A stretch of 64,000 bases of DNA from Lachnoanaerobaculum saburreum DSM 3986 (GCF_000185385.1 NZ_GL622296.1:324198-388197), one strand, 5' to 3'. Shown: positions 17,146 through 23,342, counted from the stretch's first letter. Translations and numbers: made by a program. The notes: generated from the letters alone by a model not told the origin.

Positions 17146-18495
17146 CTAATTGTCATTTTGAGGATTATCATTTTTAATCATAGTATCTGTAATATTTTCC
17201 ATAGGTATCCTCGAGTTCTTTATATTTTTACTTTTTTCTATGATTGCTTCTATCACAGGTACCATAAAGATAGCTACAATACCGCCTGCAAAGCCGTTAT
17301 TATAAAGGTTTAGACCTCGATAAACAATACCGACATTCAAGGCTACAGATGAATGTAAGAAACCTGCTATAAGTCCTGCCAATACACCGAACTCACCTGC
17401 AATAGGTGCTAAAGTGGTGGAAAGTAAAAGTGTAAGTATCGGCGCAGGGTCGTTCAGATACCATTGCTTCATAAAAGCGGAGATACATACTCCGACCATT
17501 ATAGGCAGTATATTTCTCATATGCTTGCCGGCGGGAGAAAAGCCTACTATTGTGAATATGGATCCGATAGTAGGTCCGTTTAGGCTTCCTCTTGCAGCCA
17601 GTACAAATGCCGTGGCTATTATACCGTTTATAGCCATATTGAAGATATAGACCGCATCGGAATAATTATGTTTGTAGGTTCCATGCACTCCGGTTTCTTT
17701 TAGAAGCGTCATATATGACGGAAAAAGGCTTTTACCGTCCAGTACAATTGCAACCGTTACCATGCAGATAAACAGTATAAACAGCGCAACGGCAAAGAGT
17801 GAAGTATGCGAACTGTCCCAAATAAGTCTGGTTTCTATCTCAACGCCGAATGAACGGAATATGGATACAAGCACTGTAGCTATAATACCTGATGAAAACC
17901 CTACATTATAGAGAGAATAGCCCTTGTGTGCGGCTTTTACATGGAGTGAAATAGGAAGAAGTACATATCCGATAACAAGTCCGGTGACGGTTGCAAAGAG
18001 CAGCTGCCACAGGGTACTTTTGTGACCTATCTGCATTACCAATGTGATGGCAGGTGACAGGCTGGTACCATAAAGGCCGTAGTAGATATATTTTTTCAGT
18101 GAGCAACCATGCAGTTTGGCATAGATAAAGAAACCTATAAGTATCAGCCATATATTCACTACATTTTTGCCAAAGAGTGAAAAACCGAATATAAGGTAAG
18201 AGCTTACTACTATATGCCTGTCAAAATCCACTTTAAAGCGGTACAGCAAAAATAACAGAATAAGCGTGAGTATTCCCGCATTAAAAAATGCCGCACCGAT
18301 ACCGCCCACTACTATATAGTCGGTGATAAGCAGGTCGGGCTGTATGATGATTTGCCAAAGTCCCGGTAATATTTCCTTAACAGGAGAAAATATCAGTGCA
18401 AATATCATAAAATAAATGGGTACTGTAGAGATAAATAAAAATCTCTGCTTATAAGTTAATGCTCCGGCGGCTCTGTAATCCTTAAAAAATGCCAT
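17146..18495 (-). CDS. DUF1576-like polytopic membrane protein
   Basis: The protein is about 449 aa with roughly twelve hydrophobic segments. It has two related halves with Gly-rich helices (YNVGFSSGIIATVLV and YNNGFAGGIVAIFMV), as in the DUF1576 family of unknown function. The internal repeat suggests a transporter-like inverted or tandem fold, but no substrate is known. I start at the ATG preceded by GGGAG; an in-frame ATG 33 bp upstream has no ribosome site. The gene ends next to a coding-like remnant. Confidence 0.65.
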   Translation of the reverse strand: MAFFKDYRAAGALTYKQRFLFISTVPIYFMIFALIFSPVKEILPGLWQIIIQPDLLITDYIVVGGIGAAFFNAGILTLILLFLLYRFKVDFDRHIVVSSYLIFGFSLFGKNVVNIWLILIGFFIYAKLHGCSLKKYIYYGLYGTSLSPAITLVMQIGHKSTLWQLLFATVTGLVIGYVLLPISLHVKAAHKGYSLYNVGFSSGIIATVLVSIFRSFGVEIETRLIWDSSHTSLFAVALFILFICMVTVAIVLDGKSLFPSYMTLLKETGVHGTYKHNYSDAVYIFNMAINGIIATAFVLAARGSLNGPTIGSIFTIVGFSPAGKHMRNILPIMVGVCISAFMKQWYLNDPAPILTLLLSTTLAPIAGEFGVLAGLIAGFLHSSVALNVGIVYRGLNLYNNGFAGGIVAIFMVPVIEAIIEKSKNIKNSRIPMENITDTMIKNDNPQNDN

Positions 18496-18634
18496 AAGAA
18501 ACTCCCGTTTGAGGGTAAACCTCATCATATTTTTATTTATTATAATGAATAGCAGGGAGTTTCGTCAAATACTTTGGTGAGTATAAAGAAAATTATAAGA
18601 AATTAAAAAAGCTGTCACTAAATATGACAACCCG

Positions 18635-18660
18635 AAACTGCGGGTGACAGGAATCGAACC
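18635..18660 (-). repeat. attL: 26-bp core identical to the tRNA-Leu 3' end
   Basis: This 26-bp sequence is identical to 62040-62065, which covers the tRNA-Leu 3' end. Flanking bases differ on both sides. It marks the left junction of the prophage, and only the last ~23 nt of the tRNA are present here. Confidence 0.93.
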
Positions 18661-18697
18661 CATCATATATCCCTTTAAAGCCTTGATTTTAAAGGGG

Positions 18698-18731
18698 TTG
18701 CATTTATTCGTGTTGCATTTCGTGTTGCATA
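18698..18731 (-). repeat. Putative arm-type integrase sites, left end (three TTGCAT copies)
   Basis: TTGCAT occurs at 18698-18703, 18713-18718 and 18725-18730. The 23-bp block 18709-18731 is repeated exactly at 61898-61920 near the right end. Paired short direct repeats just inside both att cores are typical arm-binding sites for tyrosine integrases. They lie inside the last codons of the integrase. Confidence 0.6.
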
Positions 18732-19729
18732 CTCTCAAAATAATCATTTATTCTTTTATTAATTTCCTTATTTTTCCCCCTCATAGTATGTTGGTATACA
18801 GTCTTAAGTGTTGAGCTTGTGGACCATCCGCCGCGCTCCATAATGTATTTATCCGGAATTCCCATAGCGTGAAGAATCGAGGCGGAGTAATGCCTTAAAT
18901 CGTGAAATCTGAAGTGTTTAAGACCGGCTTTTTTTAAAAGATTTGCAAAGCGATCCGTTATCATGTTAGGATGAAGGTTTGTAATTTTTCCTTCTTTAGG
19001 CAATAGATCTATAACAAAATCAGGGAATTCTATATATCTGTCACTGCTATAAGTCTTTGGGGCTTTTATAACCCATGATCTATCAGGAGCTTTTACCATA
19101 GCATTCTTAACATGAACGATATTGCCATTTATATCTGAAGCCTCTAAAGCACATATTTCACCCCGACGCATGGGACCGAAAGCGGCAAGCAGTATAGGTA
19201 TTTCTAATTCTGTACCTTTTGTATATGCTAAAAGCTGCTTTACCTCATCATCTGAGGGTATATGGATATCCGGCTGTACTTTTTTAGGCAAGTCGGTTTT
19301 AAGTGCAAAATTAGGCCTGTATGTGCGAATAACGGCGTTAAGCAGCCCATGAACATTTCGGATAGTTTTAGGTGATAAAGTGCCGGCAATGGAGTTTATA
19401 AATACCTGAATTTGCTCTTGGGTGATACTGTCTATTTTAAGTTTTGCAATTTTACTGATCTGATTATTTGCTATACCGGTATAAGTTCTTACTGTGGTAG
19501 GGGACAAGATAGATAATCTATTATTGATATACTGTTCAGTGGCTTTGCTGACAGTAAGATTGCCTTTTACAGTGGCGGTTTCCTCTAACTTAAAGGAAGT
19601 AGCCAAGTATTCCGCTTCTTTTTTAGTAGCGGCAGTAAAGGACTTATAGTGTCTTTTCCCCTTATCATCTGTATAGTCATATATTTGGCATCTGTAACTT
19701 CCTGATGGGAGCTTTTTCGCTGTAGCCAT
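18704..19729 (-). CDS. int: Tyrosine-family site-specific integrase
   Basis: The 341-aa recombinase has an N-terminal arm-binding-type domain (about 1-50), a SAM-like core-binding domain (about 60-140) and a catalytic domain. The catalytic residues visible are Arg188/189 in GPMRRGE, HxxR in FHDLRH (His276, Arg279), Trp302 in RGGW, and the nucleophile Tyr312 in KTVYQHT. It recombines the phage site with the tRNA-Leu 3' end. The ribosome site AAGGAGG precedes the ATG. The C-terminal MQHEMQHE is encoded by the repeat thought to be an arm site. Confidence 0.95.
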   Translation of the reverse strand: MATAKKLPSGSYRCQIYDYTDDKGKRHYKSFTAATKKEAEYLATSFKLEETATVKGNLTVSKATEQYINNRLSILSPTTVRTYTGIANNQISKIAKLKIDSITQEQIQVFINSIAGTLSPKTIRNVHGLLNAVIRTYRPNFALKTDLPKKVQPDIHIPSDDEVKQLLAYTKGTELEIPILLAAFGPMRRGEICALEASDINGNIVHVKNAMVKAPDRSWVIKAPKTYSSDRYIEFPDFVIDLLPKEGKITNLHPNMITDRFANLLKKAGLKHFRFHDLRHYSASILHAMGIPDKYIMERGGWSTSSTLKTVYQHTMRGKNKEINKRINDYFESMQHEMQHE

Positions 19730-19773
19730 AGTGTACCTCCTTTTTGGGTATGGTCAAAATGCTGTCGGCGTGA

Positions 19774-19805
19774 TACAATATAGCTTGTCGATGGCGTATA
19801 TTGTA
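19774..19805 (-). promoter_or_regulatory. Inverted repeat in the integrase promoter region
   Basis: A 9-bp perfect inverted repeat (19774-19782 with 19797-19805) lies about 45 bp upstream of int. On the minus strand TTACAA and TATATT, 18 bp apart, lie within and beside it. It could be the int promoter with an operator or excisionase site. Inference only. Confidence 0.35.
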
Positions 19806-19821
19806 AGCGTAACAGCTTTAC

Positions 19822-19866
19822 AATGTATATGTGTGCCACTTGGTATTGGAGTACTGGGTGGCTTTC
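19822..19866 (+). repeat. Left copy of the ~45-bp hairpin repeat flanking the ParA cassette
   Basis: The first 26 bp (19822-19847) are identical to 21798-21823. The rest is a diverged copy of the 3' arm. The arms GCCAC..GGTA and TACT..GTGGC fold into a hairpin followed by TTTCTT on the plus strand, so it resembles a plus-strand terminator, although no rightward gene precedes it. Confidence 0.8.
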
Positions 19867-19882
19867 TTAATATAAAAAATAT

Positions 19883-20536
19883 TTAGTTACCAATAAGGTA
19901 TCTTAATATAGTTTTCTTCCTATGAAAACACGCATTTACAGTATCGGTATTATTAGAAATAATAATTCTAATGAATGTAGTTATTATTCTACTCATATTA
20001 TTGTATAGTGCCCTTGAATTTTTAAACTCTAGTTTATTATTAATATATTCATCCAGTACGGAAATAAGGCTGTGTTCTAATTTTTTTCCTCCATGCACAT
20101 AGTTACAGGAAACATTATACTCACTTTTTATTAAAGAAAATTCACTTTGAAATTGTGTATTTTTAAAAAAAGTGTTGTTCATTTCATCAAATAAGGAGTG
20201 AGTAACTTGACTGTCTTCAAGAGTCTTTTTCATAATGTACCTAGTAAAGTTTTCGATTATGGATCGCTCATTTAAGTATATATAACGGATTTCGTTTTTG
20301 ATAATGCTAATTATAAGAAAAAAGAAATCTGATATAAGTACAGCGAGATTGTAGTTGTTTTCTTCATGATATAGATATTTTAAAAACATCAATTTTTTTG
20401 ATAAAAAAGCAATAAAATCTTTAGTGCTTTGTTTGGATAGCGATTTATTCGTATCCAAATCATTTAGCTTTAGCATAAATGAGCTTAACTCTTCCTTAGT
20501 ACTATTTAGCATGGAATTATTTATACTGTGTTTCAT
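19883..20536 (-). CDS. Unknown alpha-helical protein of the ParA cassette
   Basis: This is a 217-aa protein of unknown family. It is Lys/Asn-rich and predicted helical. Two stretches, RSIIENFTRYIMKKTLED (about 93-110) and YNVSCNYVHGG (about 141-151), recall the layout of HEPN/DUF5677-like proteins found near defence genes; this likeness is by eye only. It is the last gene of a leftward three-gene unit. Its ATG overlaps the preceding stop (ATGA), so it is translationally coupled. The hairpin repeat follows its stop by about 15 bp. It could be the effector of the cassette. Confidence 0.6.
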   Translation of the reverse strand: MKHSINNSMLNSTKEELSSFMLKLNDLDTNKSLSKQSTKDFIAFLSKKLMFLKYLYHEENNYNLAVLISDFFFLIISIIKNEIRYIYLNERSIIENFTRYIMKKTLEDSQVTHSLFDEMNNTFFKNTQFQSEFSLIKSEYNVSCNYVHGGKKLEHSLISVLDEYINNKLEFKNSRALYNNMSRIITTFIRIIISNNTDTVNACFHRKKTILRYLIGN

Positions 20537-20877
20537 TGATTAAACCATCCATCAAGCTGATTTTTTTTCTTTTTATCCGGATCGGACATGCTGTCGATAC
20601 GCTTTTGTATAAAACTATAAAGTTTATTTTTGTAACTTCTATCGTTTTCCATAGAGAAAATCAACTTAGATATTTTTGCGACAGTTAAAGTTCGTGATTT
20701 TATTAAATATGGTTTTAAATCTATAGAAAAAACATCTTTTACAAAATCATATACTGCAGCATTATTTTTGAATATTTCCTTTGATAGGAGTAGTGATGAA
20801 ACAATACCAATTAGTTTATATTTAGGTATAAGTTTATTTTTTAACTCATTACGATATAATATTAGATCGTTGAACAT
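20533..20877 (-). CDS. Small unknown helical protein of the ParA cassette
   Basis: This is a 114-aa, Lys-rich, predicted all-helical protein with no recognised domain. It has a hydrophobic middle (KLIGIVSSLLLSKEIF, about 21-36) and a charged C-terminus. It overlaps the ParA-like gene by 29 bp and the following gene by 4 bp. In plasmid partition loci this position often holds the DNA-binding partner, but no ribbon-helix-helix or HTH motif is evident. Confidence 0.6.
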   Translation of the reverse strand: MFNDLILYRNELKNKLIPKYKLIGIVSSLLLSKEIFKNNAAVYDFVKDVFSIDLKPYLIKSRTLTVAKISKLIFSMENDRSYKNKLYSFIQKRIDSMSDPDKKKKNQLDGWFNQ

Positions 20878-21712
20878 CTTTTTCCTCCTTTTCTATCCTA
20901 TCCATTAATTCTCTAGAGACCGCTATAATATCTTGCTTCGCTTTAATGTAATTAGTTGGATTTGCTCCCAACTTACCAAATTGTATACTTTTATAAAAAG
21001 TAGTCTGAGAAGAAAATATATCTATTCCTTCCAAACTTTTTTTGCTTTCGAAACTTTGCCTTAAATCTTCTTGTTTTTGTGGTGGGTTTTTATAAACCAT
21101 AGTATAGACAATTCCAAGACATTTTAGGGGCAACTCTTCCTCACTTATAAGTCCTTTTATAGCTGATTGAAGAGAATCAATACCTATTATTGAGTACCTA
21201 TCAATGCGATTTGGAATCAGATAATAATCCGAGGCTATTAAAGAACTATCAGTATAGATAGTCAATGTTGGCGGACAGTCGATAAAAATATAATCATATT
21301 TATCTTTTAGATTGCCCTTATCAATAAAAGTCTTAATTCTTTTAGCAAATCTTGCATTGCTAGAATTATTTGATAGGACTAATCTTAAGTCTCCACATAT
21401 TAAATCCAGATTATCAGTTAGTGCAACTTTTAATTCATCAACAGTAGGATACTCATAAGCTTTAGTTAAGCTTTCTGTAGTTGAAAACAGTCTAAAAATA
21501 GTTTTTTCTTTGTTAATGACTTGTGATGTGTAAAAAGAGTTATCAGAGGCTTTATATTGATCTAATAACGATTGTGTTGCATTAAACTGTGGATCAGCAT
21601 CTATAAGTAAAACTTTCTTACCAATTTCTGCAAGATAGTCTGATATACCGACACAAAGAGTTGTCTTACCAACTCCACCTTTCATATTAATAATCGAAAT
21701 TACTTTTCCCAT
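20849..21712 (-). CDS. ParA-like P-loop ATPase (AAA_31)
   Basis: The 287-aa ATPase has the deviant Walker A KGGVGKTT (11-18) with the signature lysine, LLIDADPQFNAT (35-46) and a Walker B FIDCPP (143-148). The ATG at 21712 follows AGGAG, while an in-frame upstream ATG has none. ParA ATPases position DNA or protein cargo on the nucleoid. No ParB gene or parS-like array is seen, which is unusual for partition in an integrated phage. The gene has its own promoter and leads a three-gene unit. Confidence 0.88.
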   Translation of the reverse strand: MGKVISIINMKGGVGKTTLCVGISDYLAEIGKKVLLIDADPQFNATQSLLDQYKASDNSFYTSQVINKEKTIFRLFSTTESLTKAYEYPTVDELKVALTDNLDLICGDLRLVLSNNSSNARFAKRIKTFIDKGNLKDKYDYIFIDCPPTLTIYTDSSLIASDYYLIPNRIDRYSIIGIDSLQSAIKGLISEEELPLKCLGIVYTMVYKNPPQKQEDLRQSFESKKSLEGIDIFSSQTTFYKSIQFGKLGANPTNYIKAKQDIIAVSRELMDRIEKEEKDVQRSNIIS

Positions 21713-21749
21713 GCTTACTCCTAAAAATATATAATAATTTCTTAAATCT

Positions 21750-21778
21750 ATAGTATAACAATCTACAGATGCAGACAA
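21750..21778 (-). promoter_or_regulatory. Putative promoter of the ParA cassette
   Basis: On the minus strand TTGTCT (21773-21778) and TACTAT (21750-21755) are 17 bp apart, about 38 bp upstream of the ATPase start. The promoter lies between the right hairpin repeat and the gene, so the cassette carries its own promoter. Confidence 0.55.
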
Positions 21779-21797
21779 GCATAAAACTTCATTCTAA

Positions 21798-21843
21798 AAT
21801 GTATATGTGTGCCACTTGGTATTATAGCGTACCGGGTGGCTTT
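21798..21843 (+). repeat. Right copy of the hairpin repeat flanking the ParA cassette
   Basis: This shares 26 identical bp with the left copy. Its hairpin is better: GCCAC, TT, GGTA pair with TACC, GG, GTGGC, followed by six T's. It could block rightward read-through, but no rightward gene lies upstream of it within the prophage. Confidence 0.8.
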
Positions 21844-21863
21844 TTTATTATCTTGTTTAGAAA

Positions 21864-21911
21864 CTTGTTTTAAACTTAACTAAAACTCGTTTTAAGATAT
21901 TTTAAAACAAG
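21864..21911. repeat. Three CTTGTTTTAA-type short repeats
   Basis: CTTGTTTTAA is at 21864-21873, CTCGTTTTAA at 21886-21895, and the inverted form TTAAAACAAG at 21902-21911. The spacing and orientation resemble binding sites for a small regulator. The protein is unknown. Confidence 0.4.
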
Positions 21912-21918
21912 GATTTAG

Positions 21919-22083
21919 TCATCTAACTTCTTTTTCAACCTGATCGCAACTATCTTTATCAAAATCATTTCTCAGTATGTGTTTTACTTCATGTAGCTTC
22001 GTTCTTTTCGGATAAATTTTAATATTTTCATGATTAAAAATACTTCCTTCTGCTCTTGACAATAGAACGTATGTTCTATATAC
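21919..22083 (-). pseudogene. Possible gene fragment with an HExxH-like motif
   Basis: On the minus strand a frame stays open for about 54 codons without a usable start, ending at 21919. It encodes LLSRAEGSIFNHENIK and then TKLHEVKHILRNDF, which contains HEVKH. ImmA/IrrE-type phage metalloproteases carry such HExxH motifs and are encoded near repressors. This may be a decayed remnant, and its upstream end overlaps the SOS promoter. Weak evidence. Confidence 0.3.
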
Positions 22084-22084
22084 T
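22056..22084 (+). promoter_or_regulatory. Strong promoter with LexA (SOS) box in the spacer
   Basis: TTGACA (22056-22061) and TATACT (22079-22084) are exactly 17 bp apart. The spacer contains GAAC-N4-GTTC (22065-22076), the Gram-positive LexA/DinR box core, extended to 6-bp arms. LexA would occlude the promoter until DNA damage. It faces the 33-aa ORF at 22129. Confidence 0.78.
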
Positions 22085-22128
22085 TACTTCATCGCTACTT
22101 TAGATCGTGTGACTTAGGAGGATTATAG

Positions 22129-22230
22129 GTGGAAGATGAGTATAAAAATTTGATACTGGAACTTTTAGATAGACTTAATAAAAATCAATTAAGATACATC
22201 TACAAGCTCATAAAGGCTTTCTTAGACTAG
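22129..22230 (+). CDS. SOS-controlled 33-aa microprotein
   Basis: This is a GTG-started ORF with a strong AGGAGG 8 bp upstream. It encodes an amphipathic helix-rich peptide containing LILELLDRLNKNQLRYIYK. It is the only ORF after the LexA-box promoter, and it converges on the repressor gene with a shared terminator between them. Small peptides of this look are often found beside Clostridia phage repressors, but the function is unknown. An SOS-triggered role in derepression is inference. Confidence 0.65.
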   Translation: MEDEYKNLILELLDRLNKNQLRYIYKLIKAFLD

Positions 22231-22265
22231 GAAAAATCCCGCTTCGGCGGGTCCTAGTCTTTTTT
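22224..22265. terminator. Bidirectional terminator between microprotein and repressor
   Basis: Long hairpin: 22224-22232 pairs with 22252-22260, with an inner CCCGC-TTCG-GCGGG stem. A T-run follows on the plus strand and a U-rich stretch on the minus strand. It serves both converging genes; the repressor stop lies inside it. Confidence 0.88.
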
Positions 22266-22619
22266 CTTTAGCCCCTCTGCTATTTCACTAAGTACTTCCC
22301 ATTGCTCAGGTGTCAACTTTGCAAGTACCGCTATAACTCTATTTTTAAAAGAATCTTCTTCTTCCAATAATAAATCCCTTGTCAATCTGGCGATTTCAGT
22401 TTCTCTGTCAAGCTTTATAAACATTTCACCGTTTCCGGTTCTTAGCCACTCTTCATTAACATTGAACTCCCTGCAAATAGCTAAAATCATTTGTTCGGTG
22501 AGATTATTTGTTCCCTTTTCCAATCGTGAAACAGCAGATTTACCAACACCTACCTTTTCACCAAAAGCTTCCAGAGTTAGTCCTAAGGCTTTTCTAAGTT
22601 CTCTTACTCTTTCGCCCAT
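22254..22619 (-). CDS. Phage repressor (XRE/cI-like HTH)
   Basis: The 121-aa protein has an N-terminal HTH_3 domain (about 4-60: LRKALGLTLEAFGEKVGVGK, then SAVSRLEKG). The C-terminal helical tail ends in TPEQWEVLSEIAEGLKKK and probably oligomerises. There is no peptidase domain, so RecA-driven self-cleavage is unlikely and induction must work another way. The paired operators at 22782-22828 are the likely targets. It is transcribed leftward from the promoter at 22746, after a 30-aa microprotein gene. The ribosome site AAAGGAGG is strong. Confidence 0.88.
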   Translation of the reverse strand: MGERVRELRKALGLTLEAFGEKVGVGKSAVSRLEKGTNNLTEQMILAICREFNVNEEWLRTGNGEMFIKLDRETEIARLTRDLLLEEEDSFKNRVIAVLAKLTPEQWEVLSEIAEGLKKKD

Positions 22620-22631
22620 CCTACCTCCTTT

Positions 22632-22724
22632 CTATACAGCTTTACTAAATAGTAGGAATAAACCGACTACTATAATAGCTAATCTAAGTAAGGTAAATAA
22701 AAGCAATGATGTCTTTTTTATCAT
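22632..22724 (-). CDS. 30-aa single-pass membrane microprotein, co-transcribed with repressor
   Basis: The ATG follows GGAGG by 7 nt. The peptide is one hydrophobic helix with the core LLRLAIIVVGLFLLF. It lies in the leader of the repressor transcript, 12 bp before the repressor start. The core closely resembles VLRLAVIVAGLYLIF of the rightward 26-aa ORF at 23066, so the two are likely paralogues on opposite sides of the operator. Function unknown. Confidence 0.6.
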   Translation of the reverse strand: MIKKTSLLLFTLLRLAIIVVGLFLLFSKAV

Positions 22725-22745
22725 ATTAATTACCTCCATGACTGA

Positions 22746-22774
22746 AGTATAAAACACAAGGGGAAAAAAGTCAA
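22746..22774 (-). promoter_or_regulatory. Leftward repressor (maintenance) promoter
   Basis: On the minus strand TTGACT (22769-22774) and TATACT (22746-22751) are 17 bp apart. It is divergent from the early promoter and adjacent to the left operator, so it is probably autoregulated by the repressor. Confidence 0.7.
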
Positions 22775-22781
22775 GAAAAAA

Positions 22782-22828
22782 GTTTCCTAAAGTAACAAAA
22801 AGCTATTGACAAAGTTACTTTAAGGAAC
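22782..22828. promoter_or_regulatory. Paired inverted operators of the switch
   Basis: GTTTCCTAAAGTAAC (22782-22796) and GTTACTTTAAGGAAC (22814-22828) are near-perfect inverted copies. One lies upstream of the leftward promoter. The other fills the spacer of the rightward promoter. This is the expected layout of repressor binding sites. Confidence 0.72.
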
Positions 22829-22834
22829 TATAAT
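22806..22834 (+). promoter_or_regulatory. Rightward early promoter
   Basis: Consensus TTGACA (22806-22811) and TATAAT (22829-22834) have a 17-bp spacer that contains the right operator. It drives the early operon starting with the 40-aa ORF. Confidence 0.85.
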
Positions 22835-22862
22835 GTTTACATAAGCAAAAGAAAGGAGAAAC

Positions 22863-22879
22863 GCAATGAAGAAATGGTA
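22863..22879 (+). repeat. 5' half of a 17-bp fold-back inverted repeat
   Basis: This block covers the start codon of the 40-aa ORF. It is perfectly complementary to 23037-23053, about 160 nt downstream in the same transcript. Pairing would hide the ATG and first codons. Confidence 0.75.
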
Positions 22880-22988
22880 CAAAATCATTGATGAGCTCAC
22901 CGTCTTAACCGGAAAGCTCATCAGGCTGGCATTAGAGATTGGCACTCTAATATCAGTAATACATATGATACTTCAAAGTATCAAATAA
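22866..22988 (+). CDS. 40-aa hydrophobic microprotein, first early gene
   Basis: The ORF follows AAAGGAG by about 7 nt and about 30 bp after the early promoter. The peptide has a charged start (MKKWYK) and a mostly hydrophobic helix (LIRLALEIGTLISVIHMIL). An 8-bp stem (22890-22897 with 22915-22922) lies inside the gene. The start region pairs with 23037-23053. A small hydrophobic peptide in a folded mRNA recalls type I toxin messages such as hok, but it might equally be a phage regulator. No antisense RNA promoter was confirmed. Confidence 0.55.
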   Translation: MKKWYKIIDELTVLTGKLIRLALEIGTLISVIHMILQSIK

Positions 22989-23036
22989 ATAAAAACAGTC
23001 AGGAATGGGGCGAAAGCCTCAAACCTGATTGGATTA

Positions 23037-23053
23037 TACCATTTCTTCATTGC
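23037..23053 (+). repeat. 3' half of the 17-bp fold-back inverted repeat
   Basis: This is a perfect complement of 22863-22879. It is preceded by a structured stretch (imperfect hairpin about 22998-23031 with a GCGAAAGC core) and lies just upstream of the 26-aa ORF. Confidence 0.75.
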
Positions 23054-23065
23054 AAGGGCAATAAG

Positions 23066-23146
23066 ATGAAAATAGCAAAGTTGATTCTAAATGTGCTTAG
23101 ATTAGCGGTTATTGTAGCAGGATTGTATTTAATTTTTTTCAGATAG
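23066..23146 (+). CDS. 26-aa membrane microprotein, paralogue of 22632-22724
   Basis: The ATG follows AAGGG by about 8 nt. The peptide has a short cationic start and one hydrophobic helix with the core VLRLAVIVAGLYLIF, matching LLRLAIIVVGLFLLF of the leftward 30-aa peptide at about 10 of 15 positions. It lies right after the fold-back repeat, so its translation may depend on that structure. Too short for a confident family call. Confidence 0.55.
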   Translation: MKIAKLILNVLRLAVIVAGLYLIFFR

Positions 23147-23157
23147 GAGGTAAGAAC

Positions 23158-23325
23158 ATGGCACTTAGTAAAGAAGATAAATCAGTACTCATTAATTTGA
23201 TTGACATTATCGAAAGGTTGGATGACGGTGCAAAAAAGTATCTTATGGGTGTGGCTGACGGAATGAGTTTTTGCAATATGTCAGAGGACTTAAAGAGAAA
23301 GCCGGAAGAAAAAGAGGCGGTTTAA
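23158..23325 (+). CDS. 55-aa phage early protein
   Basis: The ATG sits 7 nt after GGAGG and starts 11 bp after the previous stop. The peptide has a central amphipathic helix (LINLIDIIERLDDGAKKYLM) and a charged tail. It resembles the small proteins that often precede antirepressors in Firmicute phages. No function assigned. Confidence 0.65.
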   Translation: MALSKEDKSVLINLIDIIERLDDGAKKYLMGVADGMSFCNMSEDLKRKPEEKEAV

Positions 23326-23342
23326 AAAGGGAGGTGATTTTA

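Noticed and set aside
18635-18660. Second tRNA-Leu gene at the left junction
   Set aside because: Only the 3' end of the tRNA is present; it is an att core.
20849-21712. ParA taken as proof of a plasmid-prophage
   Set aside because: No ParB, parS-like array or plasmid replication initiator is visible, and the element is clearly integrated at a tRNA.
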